Shown: positions 26,249 to 34,761, counted from the stretch's first letter. The stretch: DNA of 50,835 bases from Alphaproteobacteria bacterium (GCA_009694085.1 SHVW01000005.1:1-50835); one strand, 5' to 3'. Notes: generated by a model not told the origin, from the sequence alone. Numbers and translations are program-made.

Positions 26249-26662
26249 CTAATCCCGCGTCACCGTCAGCAACCCCGCCGCCGGATCGACCGTCACTCCG
26301 TCGCCCGTGCGCAATAACTCAGTCACATCGCCCTCGAACCGATCCATGAAGGGCAGATCGGCCAGCGCCGCGCCCTGGGCCATGATCGGGTTGGCGAAGT
26401 TCAGCAACAGCGCCAGCGGCGCCATGGCGCGCGCGGCCATTTCGTGCAGCATCCACGCCGTCGCCACCCCGCCCTTGGCGACGTTGAGCACGAGCACGCG
26501 GCCGACATAGCTTTGGCCCACCAGCTTGTGCTGGGGCCGCACGAAAATGCCCTTGATCCGATCGAGATCGTAGCGCGCGCTGAAATTGTCGGCGGCAACC
26601 AACGCCGTGCCCGTGACCTTGGGCCCGATACCGGCATGGCCGCGCAGCGTGAAGCTCGTCAT
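26249..26662 (-). CDS. Aconitase X swivel (small) subunit, divergent paralogue
   Basis: 137 residues of the DUF126/AcnX swivel domain: RIKGIFVRPQHKLVGQSYVGRVLVLNVAKGG, ATAWMLHEMAARAMAPLALLLNFANPIMAQGAALADLPFMDRF. In canonical AcnX small subunits the phosphate-like loop reads GSSSGS; here it is AKGGVATAW, so the substrate pocket differs. Start overlaps the large subunit stop by 4 bases (ATGA). AcnX enzymes dehydrate small hydroxy acids such as cis-3-hydroxy-L-proline in bacteria. The reaction of this diverged form is not readable. A canonical pair is present at 47043-48706. Confidence 0.8.
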   Translation of the reverse strand: MTSFTLRGHAGIGPKVTGTALVAADNFSARYDLDRIKGIFVRPQHKLVGQSYVGRVLVLNVAKGGVATAWMLHEMAARAMAPLALLLNFANPIMAQGAALADLPFMDRFEGDVTELLRTGDGVTVDPAAGLLTVTRD

Positions 26663-27918
26663 CGAACGATCCTCCCGGCGACCGCGCTATCGACGCAACG
26701 CTCCATGCTGGCCAGCACGGGCCGGTAGCCATAGCCGCCGATGATGTTGACCAGCTTGGCCGAGTTCGACATCAGCCGGGTCCAGCCATTGGACTCGCCG
26801 ATCTCGCGCGCATAGCTCTGATAGAAACAGACGCCCTCCAGCACCAGGGCGCCGGATTGCTCGATCCGGGCGGTCAGGCCCAGGCGATCGCAGGACGCTT
26901 TGATTTCCGGCGAGGTCGCGGCAAGCAATGTCACCTTTGGGTTGATTCGTCTTCCATCCAATAAATCGGCCAGCGCTTGCATCTCGAACAGGGAGAGCTG
27001 GGGCGCCGCGAACACGATCACGTCGAGGCCGTCATCGGGAGGCGCATAGGAGCGAGTGAAGGCGGCGATCTCGCCGGCGCCGATCGGCTCCGCCCGCGGC
27101 GGCGGGCCGTCGAACACGGTGGCCAGATCGGGCGCCTCGGGCGTGACGCCGATCATGTGGAACAAGGGCACGGAGCCATGGCTGGCGAGCGCGGCGCCGA
27201 AATGCTTGAGTTCGTCGGAGGTCGGCGGCCCCGCCACGCCTGCGATCACGGGCACCTGCCAATAGGAATCCATGCGCCGGCCGATCAGGCCGCCGAGCGC
27301 GCCCCATTCGCTCCAGTCGCGCGGGCGCTCCGTGAGCGCGAATAGCCGCGTGCCCCGGCGATGGCGGTCGAGGTGATAGCCGTAATTGGGCGTCCGCCCG
27401 GTCAGCGCCGCGGCCAGCGCCGACGGCCCGCCCTCGAAATTGCTGCGCGCGCCGAGCACGCTGCTGGCGTAGATGACCGACCCGGTATCGCCGAAGGCCA
27501 GATGCTGGCCCAGGACCGGTGGCATCACGGTCTGGTAATTGATGCAGGTATTGGTCATGAGCACGCCGAGCGCCGAGAAGGCGGCAATGGTGCGGCGTTC
27601 CAGGTCGACCATCTCCGCCGTCTGCTTCAGGCGCTTATAGGCCTTGAAATCGACGCCGCGCGGATCGGTTACGGTCGGCACGCGGACCCGGCGCTCCGCT
27701 AGCGAATGAGCGGCCAACTTTTCCAGCAAAGCGACCCCGGCCTCGCCCAAGGATTCCGCGTCCGCCATGATGTGAACCTGATCGATGGGCACCATGTCGG
27801 CCGCGTCGAAGAAGCGGCCGACCTCGATCTGATGCTCGATCGCCCAGCGCCGGGCCGGGCCGGCGGCTCCGGCCGACATCGCTTGTTCCTCGTCGCCGAG
27901 TTTCATGGCTTCTCCCAT
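26659..27918 (-). CDS. Aconitase X catalytic (large) subunit, divergent paralogue
   Basis: 419 residues of the DUF521/AcnX catalytic domain: VPIDQVHIMADAESLGEAGVALLEKLA, VRVPTVTDPRGVD, TNTCINYQTVMPPVLGQHLAFGDTGSVIYASSVLGARSNFEGGPSALAAALTGRTPNYGYH, LMSNSAKLVNIIGGYG and a C-terminal ERCVDSAVAGRI. Compared with the second copy, SNAIAFCNSVLGARTDRYGD becomes SVIYASSVLGARSNFEGG, and MTNSGKFAHYAPG becomes MSNSAKLVNIIGG. Start choice between ATG 27918 and 27906 is open. Faces the aminotransferase gene on the other strand across an 80-base gap. Confidence 0.82.
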   Translation of the reverse strand: MGEAMKLGDEEQAMSAGAAGPARRWAIEHQIEVGRFFDAADMVPIDQVHIMADAESLGEAGVALLEKLAAHSLAERRVRVPTVTDPRGVDFKAYKRLKQTAEMVDLERRTIAAFSALGVLMTNTCINYQTVMPPVLGQHLAFGDTGSVIYASSVLGARSNFEGGPSALAAALTGRTPNYGYHLDRHRRGTRLFALTERPRDWSEWGALGGLIGRRMDSYWQVPVIAGVAGPPTSDELKHFGAALASHGSVPLFHMIGVTPEAPDLATVFDGPPPRAEPIGAGEIAAFTRSYAPPDDGLDVIVFAAPQLSLFEMQALADLLDGRRINPKVTLLAATSPEIKASCDRLGLTARIEQSGALVLEGVCFYQSYAREIGESNGWTRLMSNSAKLVNIIGGYGYRPVLASMERCVDSAVAGRIVR

Positions 27919-27998
27919 TCAGGCGACGGAGTGTAGCCGCCCGCGCCATGGGTGCAAAAGGGGCAGCGCATCGATCCGCCCGCCGCTATAGTCGCGCC

Positions 27999-29174
27999 AT
28001 GAACGATACAACCCTCCCCCCTCTCGGCGCCGCCATTCGCGAGAAATGGCACCTCGATCCTGCGGCACTCACGGTCAATCACGGCTCCTTCGGCGCCACG
28101 CCGAAATCGGTCCTGGCCGCGCAAGACGAATGGCGCCAGCGCATGGAAGCGCAGCCCACCCGCTTCATGGCGCTCACCCTGCCCGAAGCGTTGCGCGCAG
28201 CAGCGGGGCGGTTGGCATCGTTCCTGGGTGCCCGCGCCGAAGACGTCGCCTTCACCGACAACGCGACGACCGGCTGCAACGCCATTCTCCGCTCCCTACG
28301 CTTGGCGCCGGGCGACGAAATCCTGATGCTGGATCACGGCTACGGCGCGGTAAAGAACACGGCACGCCATGTCGCGGCGCTGGCCGGCGCCCGCATGGTG
28401 GAAGCTGCCCTGCCCTTCCCGCGCCCCGATGGCGACGCGATCGTTGCCGCAATGTCGGTGGCGCTGACCCCGCGCACGCGCCTTGTCGTCATCGACCACA
28501 TCACCTCGCCCAGTGCCCTCGTGCTGCCCATCGCCCCCATAATCGCCGCCTGCCATGCCGCCGGCGCCAGGGTGTTGATCGACGGCGCCCACGGGCCGGG
28601 CCAAGTCGATCTCGATCTCGACGCCCTGGGTGCCGATTGGTATGCCGGCAATTGCCATAAATGGCTGATGGCGCCCAAGGGCTGCGCCTTTCTATGGGCG
28701 CGCGCCGACCGCCAGGACGATCTTCATCCCGTCGCCATCTCTCATGGCTACGGCAAGGGCTACCTCGCCGAGTTCGATTGGACCGGCACGCGCGATCCCA
28801 GTGCCTTTCTGGCCGTTGGCGCCGCCATCGATTTCTACGAAGGGTTGGGCGGCGCACGACTGGCCCGGCGTAATACCGCCCTGGCCGCGGAGGCCGGCAA
28901 TCTCCTGGCCCGGCGGTTCGGCACGGAATGCGGCAGTACCGGCGACACCCGGGGCGCCATGGCGCTGGTGCGCCTGCCGATCCTCGGCCCGGTCGACCAG
29001 GCCCGCGCCCTCGTCTTGCGCCAGCGCTTGCTGCGGGATCATGCGACGGACGCGCCGCTCAACGCCATCGGCGGCGCCGTCTGGCTCCGCCTATCCGCCC
29101 AGGCCTATAACGAGATCGGCGATTACGAGCGGCTCGGCGATATCGTCGAGCGTTTGGTGCGCGACAACCGGTGA
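27999..29174 (+). CDS. Class V PLP-dependent aminotransferase (isopenicillin-N-epimerase-like)
   Basis: 391 residues. The PLP lysine is Lys221 in AGNCHKWLMAPKGCAFLW, and Asp195 and His198 in VLIDGAHGPGQ face the cofactor. The N-terminus TVNHGSFGATPKSVLAAQ and NATTGCNAILRSL are typical of the isopenicillin-N-epimerase/cysteine desulfurase-like branch, which also includes lyases of unknown substrate. I start at ATG 27999; the frame is open upstream to 27948 but that part has no family match. Divergent from the first AcnX pair and convergent with the TSUP gene (5-base gap). Its substrate may be linked to the AcnX pair, but only by position. Confidence 0.82.
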   Translation: MNDTTLPPLGAAIREKWHLDPAALTVNHGSFGATPKSVLAAQDEWRQRMEAQPTRFMALTLPEALRAAAGRLASFLGARAEDVAFTDNATTGCNAILRSLRLAPGDEILMLDHGYGAVKNTARHVAALAGARMVEAALPFPRPDGDAIVAAMSVALTPRTRLVVIDHITSPSALVLPIAPIIAACHAAGARVLIDGAHGPGQVDLDLDALGADWYAGNCHKWLMAPKGCAFLWARADRQDDLHPVAISHGYGKGYLAEFDWTGTRDPSAFLAVGAAIDFYEGLGGARLARRNTALAAEAGNLLARRFGTECGSTGDTRGAMALVRLPILGPVDQARALVLRQRLLRDHATDAPLNAIGGAVWLRLSAQAYNEIGDYERLGDIVERLVRDNR

Positions 29175-29179
29175 TCCGC

Positions 29180-29905
29180 TCAGATCAGCAGCGTCGCACC
29201 GGATAGCGTGAGTAACCACAGCACGATTCGGCGAAACCGCGCATCGTCGATGCGCCGGTAGAGCTTGATGCCGAGCCAACCGCCGAGTCCTAGGGCCGGC
29301 AGGCAGACCAGAAATCCGAGGCCGAATTCCTCATTGAGATAACCATCGCGCCCATGGGCCAGCAGGGTCGCGACGTGAATGGCGATGTTGAAGGGCTGAT
29401 AGACCGCGCGCTGCGCATCCTTGTCCCAGCCGCGCAAGCCGCACCACAGGGTCGGCAAGGCGCCGGATAGACCGGCCAGGCCGCCGAGCACGCCGCCGGA
29501 CAGGCCGACCGTGCCATCAGCGACCCGCCCAGCCCGCGCGAAGGGGGACATAGGCGGCAGGAACAGCATGATCCCGCCATAGGCGAGCAGGAAGCCGCCG
29601 AGCACGCGGCGAAACAATGCGGCATCGAGGATGCCGAGCAGGAAACTGCCGAGCGGCACGCCGGCCAATCCGCAGACCACGAAGGGCCAGACCCGGTCGA
29701 CCCGGATCGCGCGCCAGATCGACGGCAGCGCCAGAAGCTGGACCGCCAGGCTGCACGCCACCACCAGCGGCGCGGCCAAGGTCGGCGCCAGCACATGGAG
29801 CCACAGACCGAGCGCCACCAGACCGAAGGCGAACCCGGCGAGGCCGGAGACGAAGGAGCCGAGCAACGCGCCCAGCGCCGTCGCCAGCGCGATCTCCAAG
29901 CTCAC
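29180..29905 (-). CDS. TSUP family (TauE/SafE) permease
   Basis: 241 residues from GTG 29905 (GTGA overlap with the preceding membrane subunit). About seven hydrophobic segments; TSUP duplications are visible in ALGALLGSFVSGLAGFAFGLVALGLW and GLSGGVLGGLAGLSGALPTLW. The family exports or imports sulfite, sulfonates or organic anions. It ends the SdhB/C/D-like operon, and the coupling suggests it is made together with that complex, perhaps exporting an anionic product. Confidence 0.82.
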   Translation of the reverse strand: MSLEIALATALGALLGSFVSGLAGFAFGLVALGLWLHVLAPTLAAPLVVACSLAVQLLALPSIWRAIRVDRVWPFVVCGLAGVPLGSFLLGILDAALFRRVLGGFLLAYGGIMLFLPPMSPFARAGRVADGTVGLSGGVLGGLAGLSGALPTLWCGLRGWDKDAQRAVYQPFNIAIHVATLLAHGRDGYLNEEFGLGFLVCLPALGLGGWLGIKLYRRIDDARFRRIVLWLLTLSGATLLI

Positions 29906-30258
29906 GCGAATACGCCGAGCAGGAACATCAGCCCAATCGTCAGCCCGACCGCCACGCCGGCCAGGATCGTCGCGCGCGCCATGGCGCCGGCAGCGCCGGC
30001 TTCCAGGGCAAGCACGCGCAAACCCCCGGTCAAATGCAGGGCGAGCAGCAGCACGAGGCCGGTCTCCGCCGCCTTGACCAAGGGTTGGCTCGCCCAATCG
30101 AGGAAACCGCCGAGCGCTTGAGGCCCCTGGATCGCCTGGCCCAACGCCCAGAAATGCAAGGGCAGGAACAGAGCCAGCGCGACCCCGGACAATCGATGGA
30201 TCAGGAACGCCCAATAGGCGGCGTGCCCGCGACCGCGCAGATCGATCGACGGTCTCAC
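29902..30258 (-). CDS. Succinate dehydrogenase/fumarate reductase membrane anchor subunit (D-like)
   Basis: 118 residues from GTG 30258 (GTGA overlap). Three membrane segments; IHRLSGVALALFLPLHFWALG and LVLLLALHLTGGLRVL carry the histidines expected to ligate heme b and the RxSG quinone-site motif of SdhC/SdhD. Second of two small anchors following the iron-sulfur subunit. A classical subunit order would include a flavoprotein next door, which is missing here. Confidence 0.78.
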   Translation of the reverse strand: MRPSIDLRGRGHAAYWAFLIHRLSGVALALFLPLHFWALGQAIQGPQALGGFLDWASQPLVKAAETGLVLLLALHLTGGLRVLALEAGAAGAMARATILAGVAVGLTIGLMFLLGVFA

Positions 30259-30593
30259 CGGAAAAGCCCCACCACGGCGCGCAGGCCGAGCCAGATCAGC
30301 GCCAGACCGAATCCGAACGCCGCCAAATCGAGCGACCGGCCGCGCCATGCCGTCATTTCGCGCAAAATGGCGCGCAGCCCGATCGGCGCGTGAACCGCGA
30401 CGGCCAGCACGAACAGGCCGTAAAAGGCGAGCCAGGTTATGCTGCCGCGCGTGCGCCCAAGGATTTCGGCCGCGCTCAACCCACCCTGAACTGCATAAAT
30501 CATGGTCGCGAGATGAACCGCGACGCACAGCGCCAGCATGGCGGCGCTGGCCCGCTGGGCCAGCCATAACCGGGCACCCAACCGATCCGTCAT
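30255..30593 (-). CDS. Succinate dehydrogenase/fumarate reductase membrane anchor subunit (C-like)
   Basis: 112 residues with three hydrophobic segments. WLAQRASAAMLALCVAVHLATMIYAVQGG has the Arg-x-Ser and His27 of the quinone/heme site, and LAVAVHAPIGLRAIL the second heme-ligand histidine (His68). The ATG follows the stop of the iron-sulfur subunit without any gap (TGAATG). Together with the D-like subunit it anchors the iron-sulfur protein to the membrane and passes electrons to or from quinone. Confidence 0.78.
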   Translation of the reverse strand: MTDRLGARLWLAQRASAAMLALCVAVHLATMIYAVQGGLSAAEILGRTRGSITWLAFYGLFVLAVAVHAPIGLRAILREMTAWRGRSLDLAAFGFGLALIWLGLRAVVGLFR

Positions 30594-31316
30594 TCAAATC
30601 TCGCCCTTGAGTGCCGCCAGCGCGCTGGCGCGTTTGAGCCCCGCGATCGACAGCGTCGGGCTGATCTGCTTGGGACAGTGCTCCGTGCAACTCTGGTGGC
30701 TGTGGCAGGCGTGGCAGCCCGCATCGCCAGCCACGGCGGCGAGCCGGGCCGTGTGCGCGCCATCGCGCGCGTCATTGTGAAGCGTCCAGGCCCGATTGAG
30801 CGCGGCCGGCCCGAGATAGTCGGGGTTCCATGCGACCACGTCGCAGGCGCTATAGCAGACGGCGCAGCCGATGCATTCGATACCGGCATCCGCCGCCTGG
30901 CGCTGGATCGAGGCCGGCGCCACCGGCGCGAAATCGTCGGTGCGCGTCTGCGTCGGCGCGAACCGCCCGCGGGCGCGCGACCACTTGTCGAAAAAGGGCG
31001 CGAGATCGCAGGCCAGATCCTTGATCACCGGCATGTTGCGCAGCGGCGCGATCTCAACCCGGCCGTCGGCGCCTGCCACCCGAGCGACATGGGTGCGGCA
31101 GGTCCAACGCGGCTTGCCGTTGACCGTCATGGCGCAGGAGCCGCACATGCCGACCCGGCAGGCGAAGCGATAGCTCAAGCCGGGTTCGAGGCGCTGCTGG
31201 ATATGGCTGACCAGATCGAGCACGGTCTGGTTGGCGCGCCGCGGCACGGCATAGGCGACGAACCGGCCCTCCGCCGCGCCGCGCCACACCGAAACCTCCA
31301 ACATTTCCTCTGCCAT
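30594..31316 (-). CDS. sdhB: Succinate dehydrogenase/fumarate reductase iron-sulfur subunit
   Basis: 240 residues. [2Fe-2S] ligands Cys53, 58, 61 and 73 (CRVGMCGSC, then WTC); [4Fe-4S] and [3Fe-4S] ligands in CIGCAVCYSAC (148-158) and CHACHSHQSCTEHCP (201-214). The segment RWTCRTHVARV and PVIKDLACDLAPFF are standard for SdhB/FrdB. First gene of the B-C-D-TSUP series. No SdhA/FrdA gene adjoins it; the only candidate in this window is the flavoprotein at 18812-20539. Confidence 0.88.
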   Translation of the reverse strand: MAEEMLEVSVWRGAAEGRFVAYAVPRRANQTVLDLVSHIQQRLEPGLSYRFACRVGMCGSCAMTVNGKPRWTCRTHVARVAGADGRVEIAPLRNMPVIKDLACDLAPFFDKWSRARGRFAPTQTRTDDFAPVAPASIQRQAADAGIECIGCAVCYSACDVVAWNPDYLGPAALNRAWTLHNDARDGAHTARLAAVAGDAGCHACHSHQSCTEHCPKQISPTLSIAGLKRASALAALKGEI

Positions 31317-31400
31317 GCCCGCCCCTGCTCAGCTTCGTGCGCAGAGTAGCGCGGCGGATTGGGCGGGCAAACCCGTTCTTAGGGCAAGCGACAAGAAAAG

Positions 31401-31442
31401 GCCGCCGGACCGATTTGAAGGGGGAGATGCCGGTCCGGCGGC
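31401..31442 (-). terminator. Probable intrinsic terminator downstream of the NUDIX gene
   Basis: GCCGCCGGACCG (31401-31412) pairs perfectly with CGGTCCGGCGGC (31431-31442) across an 18-base loop. On the minus strand the stem is followed by CTTTTCTTG, a short pyrimidine tract. It stands 54 bases beyond the NUDIX stop and 85 bases before the SdhB start, so it would separate the two transcripts. Confidence 0.5.
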
Positions 31443-31495
31443 GGAGCCGAAGCCGGGAAGCCGGCACTAAAGAGGTGAACGCCAGAACGTTCAGG

Positions 31496-32146
31496 CTATT
31501 CCGCCGCCGCACTCCACTTTCGCCGTAGCCACTCCCGGTTGAGCTGGAGCCATTGCAGGGCCAAGAGCCCGCCGCTCGACACGATCGGGCGCTCCTTCAC
31601 GGCCGCGAAGGCGGCCTCTGCGGTCAAAACGACGACGCGGGTTTCCTCGTCCTCGTCGGCGCGGCCATGGACGCCGCCGGCGCGTGCGGCATCGACGCGC
31701 CCGCAGAACAGATGGATCGGGCTCTGGTAGCTGGCCACGCTCGGCATGTAGTCGAAGGCGTGGATCAGCTCGATGATCCCGCAGTTCGCCTCCTCCAACG
31801 CCTCCCGGCGCACCACATCGGCGGGATCCTCGCCCGGCTCCACCATGCCGCCGACCGGCTCAAGCTGCCAGGGCGCCAGGCCGGCCGCGTGGGCGCCGGG
31901 CCGGAACTGCTCCACCAGAACTACGCGATCCGCATGAGGATCGTAGAGCAGCACTGCCGCAGCAGAGCCGCGATCGTACACCTCGCGCGTGAACGGCCGG
32001 GTCCAACTGCCATCGGACAGCCGATGACGATAGGTATAGCGGTGCAGCCGCGACCAACCGTCGTAGAGCGTCTCGCGCTTGAGAACCTCGACATCGTCCG
32101 GGCCCAAGCGCGGGCCCGGATCGCTGCCGGACACGGAATCGGTCAT
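31496..32146 (-). CDS. NUDIX hydrolase, ADP-ribose pyrophosphatase-like
   Basis: 216 residues. NUDIX box at 100-122: Gly100, Glu106, Arg114-Glu115 and Glu118-Glu119 (GGMVEPGEDPADVVRREALEEA), with Asn where the last box glycine usually stands. The upstream YRHRLSDGSWTRPFTREVYDRGSAAAVLLYDP and VVLVEQFRPGAH, and the downstream FDYMPSVASYQSPIHLFCGRVD, are those of the ADP-ribose/nucleoside-diphosphate-sugar branch (NudF/TrgB). Likely a housekeeping hydrolase. An 18-base gap separates it from the small gene upstream. Confidence 0.85.
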   Translation of the reverse strand: MTDSVSGSDPGPRLGPDDVEVLKRETLYDGWSRLHRYTYRHRLSDGSWTRPFTREVYDRGSAAAVLLYDPHADRVVLVEQFRPGAHAAGLAPWQLEPVGGMVEPGEDPADVVRREALEEANCGIIELIHAFDYMPSVASYQSPIHLFCGRVDAARAGGVHGRADEDEETRVVVLTAEAAFAAVKERPIVSSGGLLALQWLQLNREWLRRKWSAAAE

Positions 32147-32164
32147 TGGCTCTATGCCGGAGCT

Positions 32165-32392
32165 CTAGGCCGGCCCCGGCATCGATGGGTTGGGCGGTGC
32201 GGCCACCTGGCGATAGAGACTGCGGTCGAGAAGAATCTGCGCCGAAACCAAGCGCCGCTCCGACGCCGCACCCACGCGAATCAGGCTGGCATGGGGAATG
32301 CCGTGCTTGTCCGTGACGCGCTCCACCTCCCAGACATAGGCCGTCTTGTCGACGACCTGATACCGCTGGCCGGCTTCGATAATACGCTTCAT
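32165..32392 (-). CDS. Small conserved protein of unknown function
   Basis: 75 residues: MKRIIEAGQRYQVVDKTAYVWEVERV, then TDKHGIPHASLIRVGAASERRLVSAQILLD. A mostly beta-strand, SH3-like pattern can be guessed. It has the high GC3 of its neighbours and sits in line with the NUDIX gene, which supports a real gene. I do not recognise the family beyond that. Confidence 0.6.
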   Translation of the reverse strand: MKRIIEAGQRYQVVDKTAYVWEVERVTDKHGIPHASLIRVGAASERRLVSAQILLDRSLYRQVAAPPNPSMPGPA

Positions 32393-32431
32393 GTCATCCC
32401 CATCATCGCGATCCCCATTACGGCGGCCCCA

Positions 32432-32830
32432 TTACGGCGGCGTTGTGCCGTCGTCTTCCAGTTCCTGAGCCTGGCGCTCCGTTGTATCGACCAGGCACTG
32501 CAGCCGTTCCAACTGACCCTGCTCCTTGTCGACGCGGAACAAATCGGCCCGCCAGTCGCAATAGACATCCCGGTAATTGGTCCAGGCCTGCTGCATGCGG
32601 TTGAGCAGACTGATACGGGTCGGGTCGCCTTGGCTGCGCGCCTTGGTTAGGGCCGCATTTAGATAGTCGCGCTGGCGGTTCATCTCCTGTTGAAGGCAAG
32701 CCACGACGTCCTTGGCGTTCTTAGCGCCCTCGATACAGTCGCCGCCCTCCGGCGTCATAGCATGAGCCGGCCCGGCCGCCAGCCCGACGCCAACCACGAA
32801 TACTCGCAAACCGGATCGCACGAACCGCAT
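32432..32830 (-). CDS. Exported LprI-like (DUF1311) protein
   Basis: 132 residues with a Sec signal peptide (RSGLRVFVVGVGLAAGPAHA, cleavage near 24). The mature part has the DUF1311 helix-rich cysteine pattern: DCIEGAKNAKDVVACLQQEMNRQRDYLNAAL, MQQAWTNYRDVYCDWRA, LQRLQCLVDTTERQAQEL, with four cysteines able to form two disulfides. LprI-like proteins are periplasmic or surface proteins; some inhibit lysozyme. Function here is not certain. Confidence 0.7.
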   Translation of the reverse strand: MRFVRSGLRVFVVGVGLAAGPAHAMTPEGGDCIEGAKNAKDVVACLQQEMNRQRDYLNAALTKARSQGDPTRISLLNRMQQAWTNYRDVYCDWRADLFRVDKEQGQLERLQCLVDTTERQAQELEDDGTTPP

Positions 32831-32896
32831 ACTGCCGCTCCCCGCTGGGCGGTATCATACCAGCATTGGCAGGGCGAGGGCCATGGGGCTCAATAC

Positions 32897-33922
32897 TTAA
32901 TATCCGAGTTCGCCGCACACCTGTGTGGGCAGCGGCCGGCCGCGCAGATAGGCCGCCAGATTCTGGAAAAAGACGTCGCAGCAGCGCGCAGCGTAGGCCC
33001 CCGGGTCGTCGGACGACACATGCGGCGTGATCAGCAGCCGCGGCGTGGTCCATAGCGGCGAATCGGGCGGCAGCGGTTCCGGCTCGAACACGTCGAGAAT
33101 GGCGCCGGCCAGCCGGTCGGCACGCAACGCGGCCGCGAGCGCTTCGTAATCCACCACCGGCCCCCGCCCCGTGTTGATCAGCCCGGCCGTCGGCTTGAGC
33201 AGGGCCAACTCGCGCGCGCCGATCATGCCGCGCGTTTCCGGCGTCAGCGGCGTCACCACGATCAAAAAATCGGCTTGGGGCAGGACCTTGTGTAGCTGCG
33301 CCGGCTTGATCATGCGGTCGACATGGCGCACCGGCTTGCCGCCGCGGCGCACGCCGATCACCTTGAGGTCGAGTTGCTTGGCCCGGCGCGCGCATTCCGC
33401 GCCGATCGCGCCTACGCCGACGATCACCACCGTCTTGCCCGCGATGGGCGAACTGAACGCCGAGTTCCACCGCCGCGCCTTTTGATCGTCGATATGAAGC
33501 GGCATCTGATCGTTCAGCATGAGCAGCGCCATCATGGCGAACTCGCCGGCCTTGGGGCCGTGGACGCCGCTGGCATTGGTCACGACCGCGCCCTTGGGCA
33601 GCCAGTTCAGCGGCATCAACCCCTCGACCCCGGCGGCCGTCACGTGAAGCCACTTCATGTTGCGGGCAGTTCCGCCGATGACGGCGCGGTCGACCTTCGA
33701 GCCGGAAAACACGATCTCGGCCCGAGCCAGCGCGGCCAGGTCCGGAGCCTTGTCCATGGCGAAAACCGGCTTGACCCGTTTGGCCAATGCCGGGTGCCGG
33801 CGCGCCGCCGCCTTCCACACCGCCGGCGTCATCCAATAGACCTCGGGCTGGTTGGCGTTGATCTGGACGTAGAGCGGGATGGGCGCCGGTTTGGCCGGCT
33901 TCTTCGTGCGCGATAGGGGCAT
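32897..33922 (-). CDS. D-2-hydroxyacid dehydrogenase (NAD-dependent)
   Basis: 341 residues. Nucleotide motif GVGAIG at 169-174, catalytic Arg253 (NTGRGPVVD), Glu282 (VFEPEPLP) and His301 (TPHVSS), and the N-terminal substrate domain with SGVHGPKAGEFAMM. All catalytic residues are in place. The first 15 residues are a Lys/Pro-rich extension. It follows the VOC gene by 11 bases and ends the long minus operon that begins with a peptide-type ABC importer, so it may reduce or oxidise a 2-oxo/2-hydroxy acid released late in that pathway. Confidence 0.88.
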   Translation of the reverse strand: MPLSRTKKPAKPAPIPLYVQINANQPEVYWMTPAVWKAAARRHPALAKRVKPVFAMDKAPDLAALARAEIVFSGSKVDRAVIGGTARNMKWLHVTAAGVEGLMPLNWLPKGAVVTNASGVHGPKAGEFAMMALLMLNDQMPLHIDDQKARRWNSAFSSPIAGKTVVIVGVGAIGAECARRAKQLDLKVIGVRRGGKPVRHVDRMIKPAQLHKVLPQADFLIVVTPLTPETRGMIGARELALLKPTAGLINTGRGPVVDYEALAAALRADRLAGAILDVFEPEPLPPDSPLWTTPRLLITPHVSSDDPGAYAARCCDVFFQNLAAYLRGRPLPTQVCGELGY

Positions 33923-33933
33923 GGCTGGACCTT

Positions 33934-34761
33934 TCAGGCCGGAATGAATTCGATGACGGCGCCACAGGCTTGGGCGGGCGCGATCCAGATAGAGCCGGTA
34001 GGCCGACTACGATAATCCGCGCCATTCGCCCTGAGCAAGGCGCAAGTCCGTGCGATGTCGTCGGCTGTAAGCGCAATGCCGGCCAGAAAGGGGAGCGCCG
34101 GCGCGGCAACGCCGGAATAGCGCCGCTCTAGCCCAGCCGGATCGACCGTGTCGACCGAGCCGAAGGCGAGTCTGACCGTATGAGCGTCCCCGTTGGCCTG
34201 GACGGCGACGCCGAGCGTGGCGGCCAGTTTAGCCGCATAGGCGGCGGGATCGGCAGCACAGACCGTCATTTCCAATAGCCCGCGCGCACCATTGGCGTGA
34301 GGCAGAAGATGGGGCTGCCAGAGCGCCGCACGGCTATGATGCTCGATGGCGATGTAAGTATCGTTACCGACCGGCGCGGGCAGATCGACGATCGAGAATT
34401 CCGCCGTGACCGATTTGCCCCGTTCGACGATCGGTCGGGTCAACCGGCGTGGCATCCCCGCGGTCGCGGCATCGGCGCAGCCGAACGCGACGATGTGCAG
34501 ACCCTCGTTCTGCGCCAGATGCTGGCGCAACCCGCCCCGATAGGCGGGATCGGTGATCCCGATCAACTCGACATAGCCATGGGACAGCATGACGCAATGA
34601 TTGCCCGTACCGCGAGGCGTGGGCGCCGCACCGGGACTGGCCGGCGCCACGTGATAGCTGCGGTCGCTGAGCGTGAAACCGAGCCGCCGATACACCGCCG
34701 CCGCGCCATCCAGATCGTGGACGGCAATACCGACGTGATCAAGGTCGAAGCCGGGGCTCAC
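33934..34761 (-). CDS. VOC-superfamily protein (glyoxalase/bleomycin-resistance fold)
   Basis: 275 residues. N-terminal beta-alpha-beta module FDLDHVGIAVHDLDGAAAVYRRLGFTLSDRSYH with a metal-candidate His, GTGNHCVMLSHGYVELIGITDP, and a second module GLLEMTVCAADPAAYAAKLAATLGV to VIEFIPA. This Glyoxalase_3-like layout is used by lyases, isomerases and ring-cleaving enzymes. Overlaps the CoA-ligase stop by 4 bases, so it is part of the same catabolic operon; the reaction is unknown. Confidence 0.8.
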   Translation of the reverse strand: MSPGFDLDHVGIAVHDLDGAAAVYRRLGFTLSDRSYHVAPASPGAAPTPRGTGNHCVMLSHGYVELIGITDPAYRGGLRQHLAQNEGLHIVAFGCADAATAGMPRRLTRPIVERGKSVTAEFSIVDLPAPVGNDTYIAIEHHSRAALWQPHLLPHANGARGLLEMTVCAADPAAYAAKLAATLGVAVQANGDAHTVRLAFGSVDTVDPAGLERRYSGVAAPALPFLAGIALTADDIARTCALLRANGADYRSRPTGSIWIAPAQACGAVIEFIPA

